64,000 nt of DNA, taken from NCBI GenBank assembly GCA_002410505.1, contig DHSO01000022.1, positions 7,805 through 71,804 on the forward strand, written 5' to 3'. The number at the start of each line of letters is the position of its first letter. The stretch's first letter is position 1. Positions 1 through 9,290 of the stretch are shown piece by piece. Source of the stretch: Cloacimonetes bacterium UBA5284. GTDB lineage: Bacteria > Cloacimonadota > Cloacimonadia > Cloacimonadales > Cloacimonadaceae. The translations under genes were made by a program, and so were the position numbers. The notes under the pieces were generated by a model. That model searched no databases. It was given only the letters and a program-made list of their open reading frames with translations, and was not told where the DNA came from.

Positions 1-2592
1 ATGGAAGCTGACCTGGCTCCGGAATTGGCTGTCGGCAGGATATGCTACAACAACGACATTGAAATATCCAATCAGATCAACAAAATATTCCTCTATCAGC
101 TATTGCCGGTGGAAGATCAGATAACCACTGCCGCCTTTGCGGGAGAATGGCTTTGGGACGGCCCCACCTGGGGCGGTGACTATATGGACGAGATGATCGG
201 AGGATCAAGCGCGCATGGATACACAACCGTTGGTGTCCCCGCAGATTGGGATATCACTACGCTGTATGACAGAACTTATGGCTATTCTGATGCTTGGGGA
301 AGCTCTGAAATCAAACCTTTCCTATCCGAGGGTGCTAATTTGGTGAATCATCTGGGTCATTCCAACACAACTTATTGCATGAGACTATCAAACAACAATG
401 TAACGGAATCCGGCATTACAAACAATGGTCAAACCGAGAACTACTCCATATACTTCAGTCAAGGTTGCTATGCCGGCAGTTTTGACAATCGTGAGACATC
501 AGCCGGGAGCTATACAGCGGATTGCATCAGCGAAAAATACACATCCATAGCCACATCCGCAGCCGGTATGATCTCGCATTCTCGCTATGGTTGGGGTATG
601 CAGGGTTCCACCAATGGTGCCAGTCAGTATTTCCATCGCGAATACATTGATGCAATCTTTGGAGAAAATATCCACGAATTGGGTTACACGCTGGTAGATT
701 CCAAAATTGATAACATACCCTTTATTTACGATAACCCGGTGATGTATTGGGTCAGCTACGAAACAAATCTCTTCGGCTGTCCGGTTACCCGTATATGGAG
801 CGATACACCCCAGAATATGACTATTAATATGTCCAGTGACTGGGTGGTGGGACTCAATTCATACGTAATAGTAAGCGATGCCCCAAACGGGACCATCAGA
901 ATCAAGCTTGGTGAAGATTTGGTGTATGAGGGTGTAAGTGATGATACTGGAGTTTTCTTTGTAGAATTGGAAGAAAATCTCGTTCCCGGGAATTATCAGA
1001 TCTACATTAATGCCCCCAATTACTATCCCTACAATCAAACCGTGTATGTAACAGCGACCAATATGCCTTACATAATATGCGATCAGGTGACAGATTCAGA
1101 CGAAGATGGCCGGATCCATACCGGAGATATATTGCATATCTCCACTACTATCAAAAACATGGGATTGGTGGATCAGCAGGATTCGGGAACCATTACTCTG
1201 AGCAGTGCCTCTCCAAACATCGAGGTGATGCAGGGAAGCTATGAGTTCGACAGCATCAGCGCGGGAGATAGTCTTATCGTGGATTCTGCTTTCCAGATTC
1301 GGGTTATAGGATCCTTTGCTGACAACTCTCAAGCAACTTTGGTATTTACCTCGGATTACGACGGGTACGAGACAGAATCTTATCACCGAATCCACCTCGC
1401 AGCTCCGGTGCTGAGCCTCAGCAGTTATAGCGTAACAGGCAGTGAAATGTATGTGCTGCCCGGAGATACTGCATCCATAAGCTTTGCAGTAAAAAACACC
1501 GGTAGTGGGGACGCGCTAAATCCATTCCTGCTTGTCTTTGCCGATGATCCTCTTTTGAGTACCGATATTTTCGAACTTACTCTGGATCCGATTATCGGTG
1601 GCAGCACGACCACCTACTATCAGGTCTTCGATGTCCATGTATCTGAGAATGCAGAAATAGGAACATCATTATCGCTCAGCTACATTATATCCGCAGAAAA
1701 TGGAAACGCAATCGATGGCAGGTTCCAAGTGAGCATCGGTGCTATCAACTATGGATTTGAACCCGATTCGCAAGAGTGGGTATCGGAACAATTGCAACCG
1801 GGATTTACCAATCAGTGGCACCGCAGTTCTCAAAGAAACCACACCCCTGAAGGTGGTTGGTCCATGAAGTTTGGTGGTACCGGTTCAGCTCAATACACAT
1901 CGACCGGCTATGGCGCTTTGGTATCCCCTGAATTGGCTGTAAATCCGGGAAGTGCGTTGAAGTTTTGGCACTGGATGGACGCAGAAGATCATGACGATTA
2001 TCAAAGCCAGGCATGGGATGGCGGATTGGTGGAAATGTCACTCAATGGAGGGGGATGGAGCTCGATCGAACCGGTTGGGGGTTATCCCAAAACTATTTAT
2101 AACAATCCCGCTTCTCCCTTTGCCTCTGGAACACCTGTATTTTCCGGCAATTTCGACTGGACTGAAGCTGTGTTTGAATTAGGGGATATCACCGGAGTAG
2201 CTCAGTTTCGCTTTGTGTTTGGCAGCGATGGATATGTTGCCGGTGAAGGTTGGTACATTGATGAAGTGATGGTAGAATCGACCAGTGCTGCGGAAGACGT
2301 CTTCGTGACCCCTGCGACCGTCAGTTTGAAGCAAAACTATCCAAATCCCTTTAATCCTGACACCAATATCAGCTTCTATACACCCAAAGCTACGAAAGCC
2401 CGTTTGAGCATTTACAACCTGAAAGGCCAATTGGTAACCGAGCTGGTGAACCACGAAGTCCCTGCGGGAGAAAATGTGATCACATGGGACGGCAGAGATA
2501 GCAATGGAAAGCTTGTAGCCAGCGGTATCTATAGTTACAGATTGAAATGTGAGAATACAACGTTAACTAAAAAAATGATACTTATGAAATGA
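1..2592 (+). CDS. C25 (gingipain-type) cysteine peptidase with sorting tail, 5' partial
   Basis: Secreted cysteine endopeptidase of the gingipain family, of which only the last 863 codons are inside the window. The frame is open at base 1 and the first residues (APELAVGR) match the middle of a C25 catalytic domain, so signal peptide, propeptide and part of the catalytic domain lie upstream. Visible order: catalytic remainder (residues 1-260) with the His motif NHLGHSN (His120 the likely catalytic residue) and the nucleophile motif SQGCYAGSFD (Cys156); Ig-like and CARDB-like repeats (about 270-590); a MAM/jelly-roll-like module (590-755); and a C-terminal FlgD-like sorting tail from about 774, starting with NYPNPFNP and ending KKMILMK. 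The tail is the kind used for type IX-style secretion and surface attachment in FCB bacteria. The stop overlaps the start of the next gene (ATGA), suggesting coupling. Family call is firm; substrate is unknown. Confidence 0.9.
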   Translation: MEADLAPELAVGRICYNNDIEISNQINKIFLYQLLPVEDQITTAAFAGEWLWDGPTWGGDYMDEMIGGSSAHGYTTVGVPADWDITTLYDRTYGYSDAWGSSEIKPFLSEGANLVNHLGHSNTTYCMRLSNNNVTESGITNNGQTENYSIYFSQGCYAGSFDNRETSAGSYTADCISEKYTSIATSAAGMISHSRYGWGMQGSTNGASQYFHREYIDAIFGENIHELGYTLVDSKIDNIPFIYDNPVMYWVSYETNLFGCPVTRIWSDTPQNMTINMSSDWVVGLNSYVIVSDAPNGTIRIKLGEDLVYEGVSDDTGVFFVELEENLVPGNYQIYINAPNYYPYNQTVYVTATNMPYIICDQVTDSDEDGRIHTGDILHISTTIKNMGLVDQQDSGTITLSSASPNIEVMQGSYEFDSISAGDSLIVDSAFQIRVIGSFADNSQATLVFTSDYDGYETESYHRIHLAAPVLSLSSYSVTGSEMYVLPGDTASISFAVKNTGSGDALNPFLLVFADDPLLSTDIFELTLDPIIGGSTTTYYQVFDVHVSENAEIGTSLSLSYIISAENGNAIDGRFQVSIGAINYGFEPDSQEWVSEQLQPGFTNQWHRSSQRNHTPEGGWSMKFGGTGSAQYTSTGYGALVSPELAVNPGSALKFWHWMDAEDHDDYQSQAWDGGLVEMSLNGGGWSSIEPVGGYPKTIYNNPASPFASGTPVFSGNFDWTEAVFELGDITGVAQFRFVFGSDGYVAGEGWYIDEVMVESTSAAEDVFVTPATVSLKQNYPNPFNPDTNISFYTPKATKARLSIYNLKGQLVTELVNHEVPAGENVITWDGRDSNGKLVASGIYSYRLKCENTTLTKKMILMK

Positions 2593-3281
2593 AGAGATAC
2601 CTAGTTTTAACCGGTGCCGGAATCAGTGCTGAATCCGGCATCCGGACTTTTCGGGATTCCGGAGGTTTGTGGGAAGAACATCGTGTGGAAGATGTTGCCA
2701 GCCCTCAAGGATTCCAAAAGAATCCCAAACTGGTTTGGGATTTTTATAAAGAACGCTTCAAGAACAGTCTTAGCGTAAATCCCAATTCGGCTCATGAAGC
2801 CTTGAAAAGGATGGAAGATGCTCTGGGAGAGAACTTTCACCTTATTACCCAAAATGTGGACGGCTTGCACATAAAAGCAGGTAACAGAAGAGTATATGAA
2901 ATGCACGGTAGCTTGAAGAACTGCTTTTGTGTGTCCTGCCGAACCAGATATGAACTCGATGAGATTGATCTGAGCCAGGATGTACCTCTTTGTATGAAGT
3001 GCAAAGCTCTTCTAAGACCCGATATAGTGTGGTTTGGCGAAATCCCATATTATCTGTATGAAATAGAAGATAAACTAAAGAATTGCGATGTATTCATCGT
3101 TGTAGGTACTAGTGGCACAGTTTATCCGGCTGCGGGATTTGTAATGACAGCAAAGCTTTTTGGCGCAAAGACCATAGCGGTGAATCTGGACCGACCGGAT
3201 AATTTGGGTTTCATCGACGAATTTTTGCAGGGAAAATCCGGAGATTTGGTACCACCATTAGTAGAAAAATTGATAGGATAG
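2589..3281 (+). CDS. cobB: NAD-dependent protein deacylase, sirtuin CobB type
   Basis: Cytoplasmic NAD-dependent lysine deacylase (230 aa, normal for short bacterial sirtuins). The NAD-binding start GAGISAESGIRTFR is at residues 9-22, QNVDGLH at 88-94, the catalytic His is H106 in MHGS, and zinc ligands are C114, C117, C135 and C138. Tyr53 and Arg56 form the YxxR pair that in class III sirtuins (SIRT5, E. coli CobB) binds acidic acyl groups such as succinyl or malonyl, so desuccinylase activity is likely in addition to deacetylation; this is inference from the motif. The start overlaps the preceding stop by 4 bases and has no clear ribosome binding site, so translation is probably coupled. 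The following cyclase gene begins 4 bases after this stop. Confidence 0.93.
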   Translation: MKRYLVLTGAGISAESGIRTFRDSGGLWEEHRVEDVASPQGFQKNPKLVWDFYKERFKNSLSVNPNSAHEALKRMEDALGENFHLITQNVDGLHIKAGNRRVYEMHGSLKNCFCVSCRTRYELDEIDLSQDVPLCMKCKALLRPDIVWFGEIPYYLYEIEDKLKNCDVFIVVGTSGTVYPAAGFVMTAKLFGAKTIAVNLDRPDNLGFIDEFLQGKSGDLVPPLVEKLIG

Positions 3282-3285
3282 CATA

Positions 3286-6081
3286 ATGGATGAAGAACTG
3301 TTCTTTGGCCCGGATTTCCTTAGCGAAGATGCTGAGGAGCAAAAAAAGAGTCTGCGGGAAGGCGAACTGCGCGAAGTAGCGGTTCTTTTTGCCGATATCA
3401 AGGGTTTTACCAATATATCCAATCTCTTCGAACCTGAAGTGATTCATGGCAAGATGGATGAGATCATGAAGATCTTTAGCCGCTGTATAACATTCTATGG
3501 CGGTTTTGTGGATAAATACATGGGTGATGGCATAATGGCACTTTTTGGTGCTAAGAAAGCTTCCGAACAGGATACCCAACGCTGCATTCTGGCAGCAATA
3601 AAGATGCAAGAACAATTGAGGCTGTATAATAAGCTGCTCAATAGAGAAGCGGGTTTTGAGACAGTGGAACTCGGTTTGCGCATCGGTGTCAATACCGGGT
3701 TGGTGTCTGTCGGGAAGGTCGGAGAATCCAGGGAAGGTGATTTTACCGTGTATGGTCCACAGGTGAATCTTGCCAGTCGCATGGAAAGCAATGCTCCCGT
3801 AAACAGGATCATGATGCCAGCCAGAACCATGAAGATGGTGGAACAGATCTTCGAATTTGAAAGCCGTGGTCCCGTGATGGTCAAAGGAATGGATGAAGCC
3901 ATCGATTGCTGGCTGGTGATTGGTCAGAAGTCTGAAAGTCACACGTCAGTAAGTACTACTTTTATCGGCCGGGAAGACGAATTGGAGCAGTTGGAAGATG
4001 CTTTCAGGCAATCTCAAGGGGCTGTACGAGTAGTGGGTTTGAAGGGTGATGCAGGAATCGGTAAAAGTAGATTGCTGGATGAGTTTTGCGAGGGGAAACC
4101 CGATACCCTGATTCTGAAGGGTGTTTGCTCTACTATCAGCCCCAGTCCCTTTAATCTCTTTACCAGAATTCTGGAAAACTACTTTCATATCAAACCGAGT
4201 GCTACCAGGAATCAGAAGAAAGAGCTACTAATAGCAGGATTGGAGCTATTGGGAAAAAACTCTGAAAATGCAGCAGAGATAATGGATTGTCTACCCCTGA
4301 TAGCTTTGTTGATGGAGATCCGCATTCCAGATCCCCGCCTGGAACAAAAAGGAAAAGACCTGCTGAACCATGTATTGCGAGCGCTCGATATAGTGTTGCT
4401 GGCAATCATCCGACAAGCACGAAAGAACGAGCATGGGATTATACTGATTCTTGATGATGTTCACCTTGCAGATGAAGCCAGTGCCCAAGCCATAGACTTC
4501 CTTCTGGACCGATTCCAGCAGGAGCAGATTCCCATACTGATATTTGCTCTCTACAGGCTGGATTACACTATACTCGAGTCCATCACCGGGCATCCGGGTT
4601 TCTCGGAAATGGAGTTAAAAGCATTCAGCCGGGATAAGATTACGCAGCTACTGCATTCTTATATGGGAAGCACAAAACTAAGCGATGAAACTTTAAAATT
4701 GGTGATTGATCTATCCGCGGGAAATCCCTTCTATCTGGAAGAATGGTGCAATTACATCGGCAATTTGCCCAAAGCCGATCTGGATGAATATCCCGTTCCC
4801 GGAAACCTTCATGCTTTGATCCTATCCCGCTTGGACAATCTCCCGCAAAACATGCGCCTGCTCTTGCATAAAGCCGCAGTAATCGGCAACGAGTTTTTCG
4901 TGGAAATTTTGCGGGAAGTGGAATCCATGCTGCGTGACTCTGTAAACTTGGAAAGCACTTTGGGTCAATTGGAAGAGCATTCTCTGATCATGAAGCTTTT
5001 GGGCTTTGACTTCTCCACATATTTCTTTAAACATATCACAACCCGTGAGGTGGCATATCAGACCCTGTTGCATCAAAACAGGAAAATGCTGCACGAGCTG
5101 ACGGCGACGGCGATTGAAAGCCTGTTCAAGGATAACCTTGACGATTTCATATTTAGCCTGGCAGATCATTTTGTGAAAGCCGAGATGCCACAAAAGGCCA
5201 TCCCATATTTGAAACTAGCCGTGGATAAGGCTGCCGATGTGTATGATAATAAGTTGGCACTGAAGCTTGGTCGAAGGCTTTTGGATTATCTGGATGATGA
5301 TAGTCAGAAAGCTGCTTTGATGGTCAAGTTAGCAGATATTCTATGGTTGACCGGGAAATGGGCTGATGCTGCGGAATATATAGACAGTGCATTTGAGATG
5401 GCTTCCCCTCAGAGCTCTCTGATGTGCGAGATTCATCGCTTCAAGGGTGTAGCCGCATTCTACAGCGGCGACTTTGAAGAAGCCTTACAGCAGTTTAAGG
5501 CTGGGGACAATCTGGCTACAAAGATAGATGATATGCTGCAAATATGCATCGCGCAAAGCAACTTGGGAATATGGCATCAACATCATGAAAAGTATAGTGA
5601 GGCACTAAGTTATCATTTCCGTAGTCTGGAGCTTGCCCGCAAATTGGGGGAGATTCAAAGAGAAGCAAAAACACATTCAAATCTGGGTTTGATCTATCTG
5701 GAACAAGGAGAAGGAGACAAAGCGTATTCCGCTTTTCAAAACAGCCTTGAACTCAGCCGGACAAACCAGCTCATGAAGGATGAATCCATCGCTTTGGGAA
5801 ACCTGGGCTGGACTTGCCTGAATCTGGATAAACTGGACGAGGCTAAGGATTGGTTAAATCAAAAGCTGGATCTGTCTACCAGGATGAACGACAAGCTGGA
5901 GATAATCAAGGCATTGGGAAATCTGGGAAACGTGTTTTATGAAGAGCGCGATTATGCTTCAGCTCTATCATATTATGAGCGCAGTTTGGCTTTGAAAGAA
6001 CTTTTGGGAAACCGCCAGGAGATCGAACGGAGCAGGAATGCTGTGGAAATCTGTAAACAGAAGCTGGAGGAACAAGCCTAG
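3286..6081 (+). CDS. Class III nucleotide cyclase fused to AAA/NB-ARC-like ATPase and TPRs
   Basis: Large soluble signalling protein (931 aa). N-terminal class III adenylate/guanylate cyclase homology domain, residues about 28-215, with both metal-binding motifs (LFADIKGFT at 34-42, YMGDGIMALFGA at 78-89) and FTVYGPQVNLASRMES at about 153-168. A predicted ATPase follows with a P-loop (GDAGIGKS near 258) and a Walker B-like stretch (LILDDVHLADE near 390). The C-terminal third, from about 640, is a chain of tetratricopeptide repeats. No transmembrane segment is visible. The architecture (cyclase-AAA-TPR) is a known multidomain family in which the ATPase/TPR part is thought to regulate the cyclase or transmit signals through protein contacts; the product (cAMP or cGMP) and trigger cannot be read from sequence. 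It lies 4 bases downstream of cobB. Its TAG stop shares a CTAG with the convergent exporter gene. Confidence 0.9.
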   Translation: MDEELFFGPDFLSEDAEEQKKSLREGELREVAVLFADIKGFTNISNLFEPEVIHGKMDEIMKIFSRCITFYGGFVDKYMGDGIMALFGAKKASEQDTQRCILAAIKMQEQLRLYNKLLNREAGFETVELGLRIGVNTGLVSVGKVGESREGDFTVYGPQVNLASRMESNAPVNRIMMPARTMKMVEQIFEFESRGPVMVKGMDEAIDCWLVIGQKSESHTSVSTTFIGREDELEQLEDAFRQSQGAVRVVGLKGDAGIGKSRLLDEFCEGKPDTLILKGVCSTISPSPFNLFTRILENYFHIKPSATRNQKKELLIAGLELLGKNSENAAEIMDCLPLIALLMEIRIPDPRLEQKGKDLLNHVLRALDIVLLAIIRQARKNEHGIILILDDVHLADEASAQAIDFLLDRFQQEQIPILIFALYRLDYTILESITGHPGFSEMELKAFSRDKITQLLHSYMGSTKLSDETLKLVIDLSAGNPFYLEEWCNYIGNLPKADLDEYPVPGNLHALILSRLDNLPQNMRLLLHKAAVIGNEFFVEILREVESMLRDSVNLESTLGQLEEHSLIMKLLGFDFSTYFFKHITTREVAYQTLLHQNRKMLHELTATAIESLFKDNLDDFIFSLADHFVKAEMPQKAIPYLKLAVDKAADVYDNKLALKLGRRLLDYLDDDSQKAALMVKLADILWLTGKWADAAEYIDSAFEMASPQSSLMCEIHRFKGVAAFYSGDFEEALQQFKAGDNLATKIDDMLQICIAQSNLGIWHQHHEKYSEALSYHFRSLELARKLGEIQREAKTHSNLGLIYLEQGEGDKAYSAFQNSLELSRTNQLMKDESIALGNLGWTCLNLDKLDEAKDWLNQKLDLSTRMNDKLEIIKALGNLGNVFYEERDYASALSYYERSLALKELLGNRQEIERSRNAVEICKQKLEEQA

Positions 6082-6959
6082 GAACCGCTTTTCTGCAACA
6101 GGTTTGAGCCCACTATCAGCACCAGCCCGATGATCGTAGCCATATGAATGCTCTCCTTCAAGATTCCGGAGATCAAGAACATGGATAGAAAGGGACTGAG
6201 GAATATCAGGTTCGATATCGCCGCAGTGTTCTTGGTAAGCTGTAATGCCTTGAGCCATAGTATGAAAGTGAGACCCATTTCAAAGATTCCTATCCATACT
6301 GCCAGCAATAATGCTGGACCCAAGATAAAATCTGCATGGAAGAGAGAAATTCTGCCAATGATCACATGAAGCATTATGAACAAGGTGCCCACATAGAAAT
6401 TGTAGAAGAGCTTAACTGTATTTGTGCGAGTGTCTTTCAAGCTTACTATCCAATATAAAGCCCATATAATCGATGAACCAAGAGCTAAAGAAGTTCCGAT
6501 CGGATCGCTGAAATCCAGAGATAGTATTCTTCCTTTGGTGGATATCAGCAATACGCCAGTGAAGCTGATCAGTAGTGCTACAAGATCTTTCCGTCTGAAA
6601 CGTTCCCCACATAAGATCATTGAGAATAGGGGAAGAACCAATGCCCAAGTGTAGTTTAGAGATTGTGCTTCCTGAGCACGAAGACGCGAATATGCAGTGA
6701 AGAGAATCACATAGTATAGATAGGGATTCAAAAAACCCGCCGGGATCGATCGATAGATATTTCTACTGAAAGATCGAAAACAATCCTGTTGTACAACAGC
6801 ATTGTATAGAGCCAGAAATGCAGTGGCGACTATTGAAGATAGCAGCAACAAACCTACAGGGCTCAAATGCACTAAGGCCAGCTTGAATGCCGTGGATACA
6901 CTACTCCATGCCAGAATGGCAAATCCCGCGTAGATATAACTCTTTGTATGGTTTTTCAT
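6078..6959 (-). CDS. EamA/DMT-family permease
   Basis: Inner-membrane protein of the drug/metabolite transporter superfamily (293 aa). About ten hydrophobic helices are arranged as two EamA repeats of five; typical signatures include the first helix motif AILAWSSVSTAFKLAL and the second-repeat GSSIIWALYWIVS. Members export amino acids, nucleobases or drugs; the substrate cannot be assigned. The start at 6959 has no recognisable Shine-Dalgarno and lies just past the terminator of the upstream gene on the same strand, so expression may depend on read-through or a promoter inside the short gap. The gene ends tail to tail with the cyclase gene, sharing CTAG. Confidence 0.85.
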   Translation of the reverse strand: MKNHTKSYIYAGFAILAWSSVSTAFKLALVHLSPVGLLLLSSIVATAFLALYNAVVQQDCFRSFSRNIYRSIPAGFLNPYLYYVILFTAYSRLRAQEAQSLNYTWALVLPLFSMILCGERFRRKDLVALLISFTGVLLISTKGRILSLDFSDPIGTSLALGSSIIWALYWIVSLKDTRTNTVKLFYNFYVGTLFIMLHVIIGRISLFHADFILGPALLLAVWIGIFEMGLTFILWLKALQLTKNTAAISNLIFLSPFLSMFLISGILKESIHMATIIGLVLIVGSNLLQKSGS

Positions 6960-6964
6960 GGTAC

Positions 6965-6991
6965 AAAAAAAAAGGGGTGATAAGCACCCCT
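6965..6991 (-). terminator. Rho-independent terminator of the TPR lipoprotein gene
   Basis: Read on the minus strand: 7-bp stem AGGGGTG/CACCCCT with the 5-base loop CTTAT, followed directly by about ten T. It lies 19 bases after the end of the TPR lipoprotein gene and just before the EamA gene. Confidence 0.85.
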
Positions 6992-7009
6992 ATCTAAGCC
7001 TGTGAAAAG

Positions 7010-8098
7010 CTATTCTCTCATGGACTGTAAGATCCTGGTAAAGGTTTGCTGCAAAGAAGTGTTCTCTGTTTTAGCAGCACCGAGAATGATGAATTGGACC
7101 GCATCCTCACTGGTGTTGTCCCATTGATACCATGCTTGTGCATAGCTTACCATGTCTTCATACTGTTCAAGATCATTGAGTATCATGCAGAGCTGAGCGT
7201 AGTCGTTTTGATTGGATCTGAGATTGATAAGCTGTTTCAGATATCTCACTGTGAGTTCTTTATTGTCTGTACGGAAAGCGATATCTTTGGCATTCTGAAT
7301 GATATCCTCATCACCGGGTTTTAGATCTAACGCGGCTTGAATACTCTCGAGTGCTTTCGTGTAGTTTTCCATCTCATAATAAGCGTAGGAGAGGTTCATG
7401 AGGTTGTCCGTATTTGCGGGAGCTTTCACTCTGGCTTTTTCAAAAAACTTTACAGCTTCACTATAGTTTTTCATATTGAAATAGAAAGCTCCAGTCTCCA
7501 GAAAGTAATCCAGATTATCAGGATCCTGTTCGATGAGGCTCAAGAGAATCTCTTCGGCTTTGGCATCATCCTTCAATTCCTTCTGATAAATATCTTTGAG
7601 GCGGATCATAGGTTCATATCGTTCAGGATTGAGTTCGTGAGCAAGTTCAAATATTTCCATGGCTTCCTGAGTGTTACCAGCTGTAACAGCAGCGTCACCG
7701 GCCCGGTATATCCTGGTCCAAGCCCCATCACGACGGCGGGTCATGTCTCTGATATCAAGCTTTTCTTCATTGCTGAGTTCTTCATAACCAGCATATATTG
7801 CCAGAGCTTTGTTGTAGTACTCATAAGCTTCTTCATTGTATTGTACTGCCTTGTCTGGGAAGTTCTCACCTTTATGCAGACTGATATCTGCCACACGGCG
7901 CAAGGATAGTGCATGATCAGGGTGTTCTGCCAAAACTTTACGATAAAATTCTTCAGCTTTCTCCACATTCTGCTGCGCGTAATATACACCTGCGGTTTTG
8001 GCATTCACATTTGCCTGGGGGCTCAGTTTCTGCCTGGCACCACTGCATGCGCCCAGACCTATTGCCAGAGCCAGCAAGACTATAATGAGTTTTCTCAT
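7010..8098 (-). CDS. TPR-repeat lipoprotein
   Basis: Predicted lipoprotein (362 aa): basic N-terminus, hydrophobic stretch and lipobox LGAC with the lipidated Cys at residue 18. The rest is tetratricopeptide repeats covering roughly residues 30-300 (for example AGVYYAQQNVEKAEEFYRKV and NYSEAVKFFEKARVKAPAN), so a scaffold or assembly role in the envelope is likely; no catalytic motif is visible. The start is supported by an AGGAG ribosome binding site ahead of the ATG and a promoter-like pair at 8129-8157. It is monocistronic, closed by the terminator at 6965-6991. Confidence 0.85.
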   Translation of the reverse strand: MRKLIIVLLALAIGLGACSGARQKLSPQANVNAKTAGVYYAQQNVEKAEEFYRKVLAEHPDHALSLRRVADISLHKGENFPDKAVQYNEEAYEYYNKALAIYAGYEELSNEEKLDIRDMTRRRDGAWTRIYRAGDAAVTAGNTQEAMEIFELAHELNPERYEPMIRLKDIYQKELKDDAKAEEILLSLIEQDPDNLDYFLETGAFYFNMKNYSEAVKFFEKARVKAPANTDNLMNLSYAYYEMENYTKALESIQAALDLKPGDEDIIQNAKDIAFRTDNKELTVRYLKQLINLRSNQNDYAQLCMILNDLEQYEDMVSYAQAWYQWDNTSEDAVQFIILGAAKTENTSLQQTFTRILQSMRE

Positions 8099-8128
8099 AA
8101 GGAATCTCCTGTGCTATTCTTTTCTTTC

Positions 8129-8157
8129 AATAAAAAATGCAAGGCAGATTAAGTCAA
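8129..8157 (-). promoter_or_regulatory. Putative sigma-70-type promoter for the TPR lipoprotein gene
   Basis: On the minus strand TTGACT (8157-8152), 17-base spacer, TTTATT (8134-8129), 30 bases ahead of the start codon. Motif match only. Confidence 0.4.
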
Positions 8158-8259
8158 GACCTTTTTCACAAACTATATCGAGGTTATTATTGATGAATTC
8201 ATATCTTCAAGCATTGCAACAAGATAATCAGAACTCGGTATGGCCATGCATTTTTATTC

Positions 8260-8287
8260 TTGACGAATGCTACGGAGTCTCTAGATT
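8260..8287 (+). promoter_or_regulatory. Putative promoter of the pyr operon
   Basis: TTGACG (8260-8265), 16-base spacer, TAGATT (8282-8287), about 50 bases before pyrB, whose start is preceded by AAAGGAG. The leader is too short for a PyrR-type attenuator and no such structure is seen. Confidence 0.4.
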
Positions 8288-8338
8288 GACACAAAAATAA
8301 CCTTTAATCAACGCCAGTGAGCTTGAAAGGAGCAACAG

Positions 8339-9271
8339 ATGAACCCTCAATTCTTAGGTCGCAACGTTTACGATTTGGACGATTACTCACGTGAAGAGAT
8401 CATGTACATTCTAGAAGCTGCCAAGGGCATGAAAGAAATCAATACGCGTGAATACAAAAAAATCCCCACACTTCGCGGTAAAACTATCTGCACACTATTC
8501 GTGGAAAACAGCACTCGTACCCGCATGAGTTTCGAGCTTGCCGCAAATCGGCTTTCCGCCGATGTTGTCAGTTTTCAAGCTAGTGTTTCCGCACTACAAA
8601 AAGGTGAAAGCCTGCAAGACACTGTATACACTCTGAACGCAATGGGGATAGATCTCTATTGCATACGCCACAGCTCGCCGGGTAGTCCTCAATTAGTGCA
8701 CAAATATTCTCAAAAACCGGTTATAAACGGAGGAGATGGACGTCACGCTCATCCCACTCAAGCCTTGCTAGATATCTTCTCGATCTGGGAAAAGCTGGGG
8801 AATTTGAAGGGATTGAATATTACGATCGTGGGAGATATTCTTCATAGCCGTGTAGTTCGCTCCAATCTCATCGGAATGCGTAAACTGGGCGCAAAAGTGA
8901 CAGTATGTGGCCCCAAGACCCTGATGCCCGGAAACATGGAAAATGTATATGATTGCATCGTGGAATACGATCTGGGGCGGGCACTTTACAAGGCGGACGT
9001 GGTTATGGGCCTCCGTATGCAATTGGAGCGCATGACCGAAGGTCTATTCCCCAGTTTGGAAGAATATAGCAAACACTATGTGTTGTCCAAAGATACTCTG
9101 AAATATGCAAAAGCAAATGCATTGATCATGCACCCCGGCCCAATGAATCGCGGCGTCGAGATTCTTCCTGAGATAGCTGATAGCAAACAAAGTGTGATTG
9201 TGGAACAGGTAGCAAACGGGGTAGCAGTACGCATGGCCCTCATGTTCCTGATCCTGGGCGGCAAAGCTTGA
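8339..9271 (+). CDS. pyrB: Aspartate carbamoyltransferase catalytic subunit
   Basis: Catalyses carbamoyl phosphate + aspartate to N-carbamoyl-aspartate, the first committed step of pyrimidine synthesis, in the cytoplasm. The 310 aa length is standard. The carbamoyl-phosphate loop VENSTRTRMSFELAA is present, followed by the HPTQALLDIFSI motif, VGDILHSRVVRSN and the C-terminal MHPGPMNRG. No regulatory pyrI partner follows; the gene heads pyrB-pyrC-pyrK-pyrD, with 19 bases to pyrC. A good Shine-Dalgarno (AAAGGAG) precedes the ATG. Confidence 0.97.
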   Translation: MNPQFLGRNVYDLDDYSREEIMYILEAAKGMKEINTREYKKIPTLRGKTICTLFVENSTRTRMSFELAANRLSADVVSFQASVSALQKGESLQDTVYTLNAMGIDLYCIRHSSPGSPQLVHKYSQKPVINGGDGRHAHPTQALLDIFSIWEKLGNLKGLNITIVGDILHSRVVRSNLIGMRKLGAKVTVCGPKTLMPGNMENVYDCIVEYDLGRALYKADVVMGLRMQLERMTEGLFPSLEEYSKHYVLSKDTLKYAKANALIMHPGPMNRGVEILPEIADSKQSVIVEQVANGVAVRMALMFLILGGKA

Positions 9272-9290
9272 AGAACAAGGAGAAACAAAG

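Noticed and set aside
3211..3942. 243-codon minus-strand frame over the cyclase start
   Set aside because: Covers the metal-binding motifs of the real cyclase on the other strand; no family features of its own.
7337..7909. 190-codon frame opposite the TPR lipoprotein
   Set aside because: Antisense shadow of a well-supported TPR gene with its own signal peptide, promoter and terminator.
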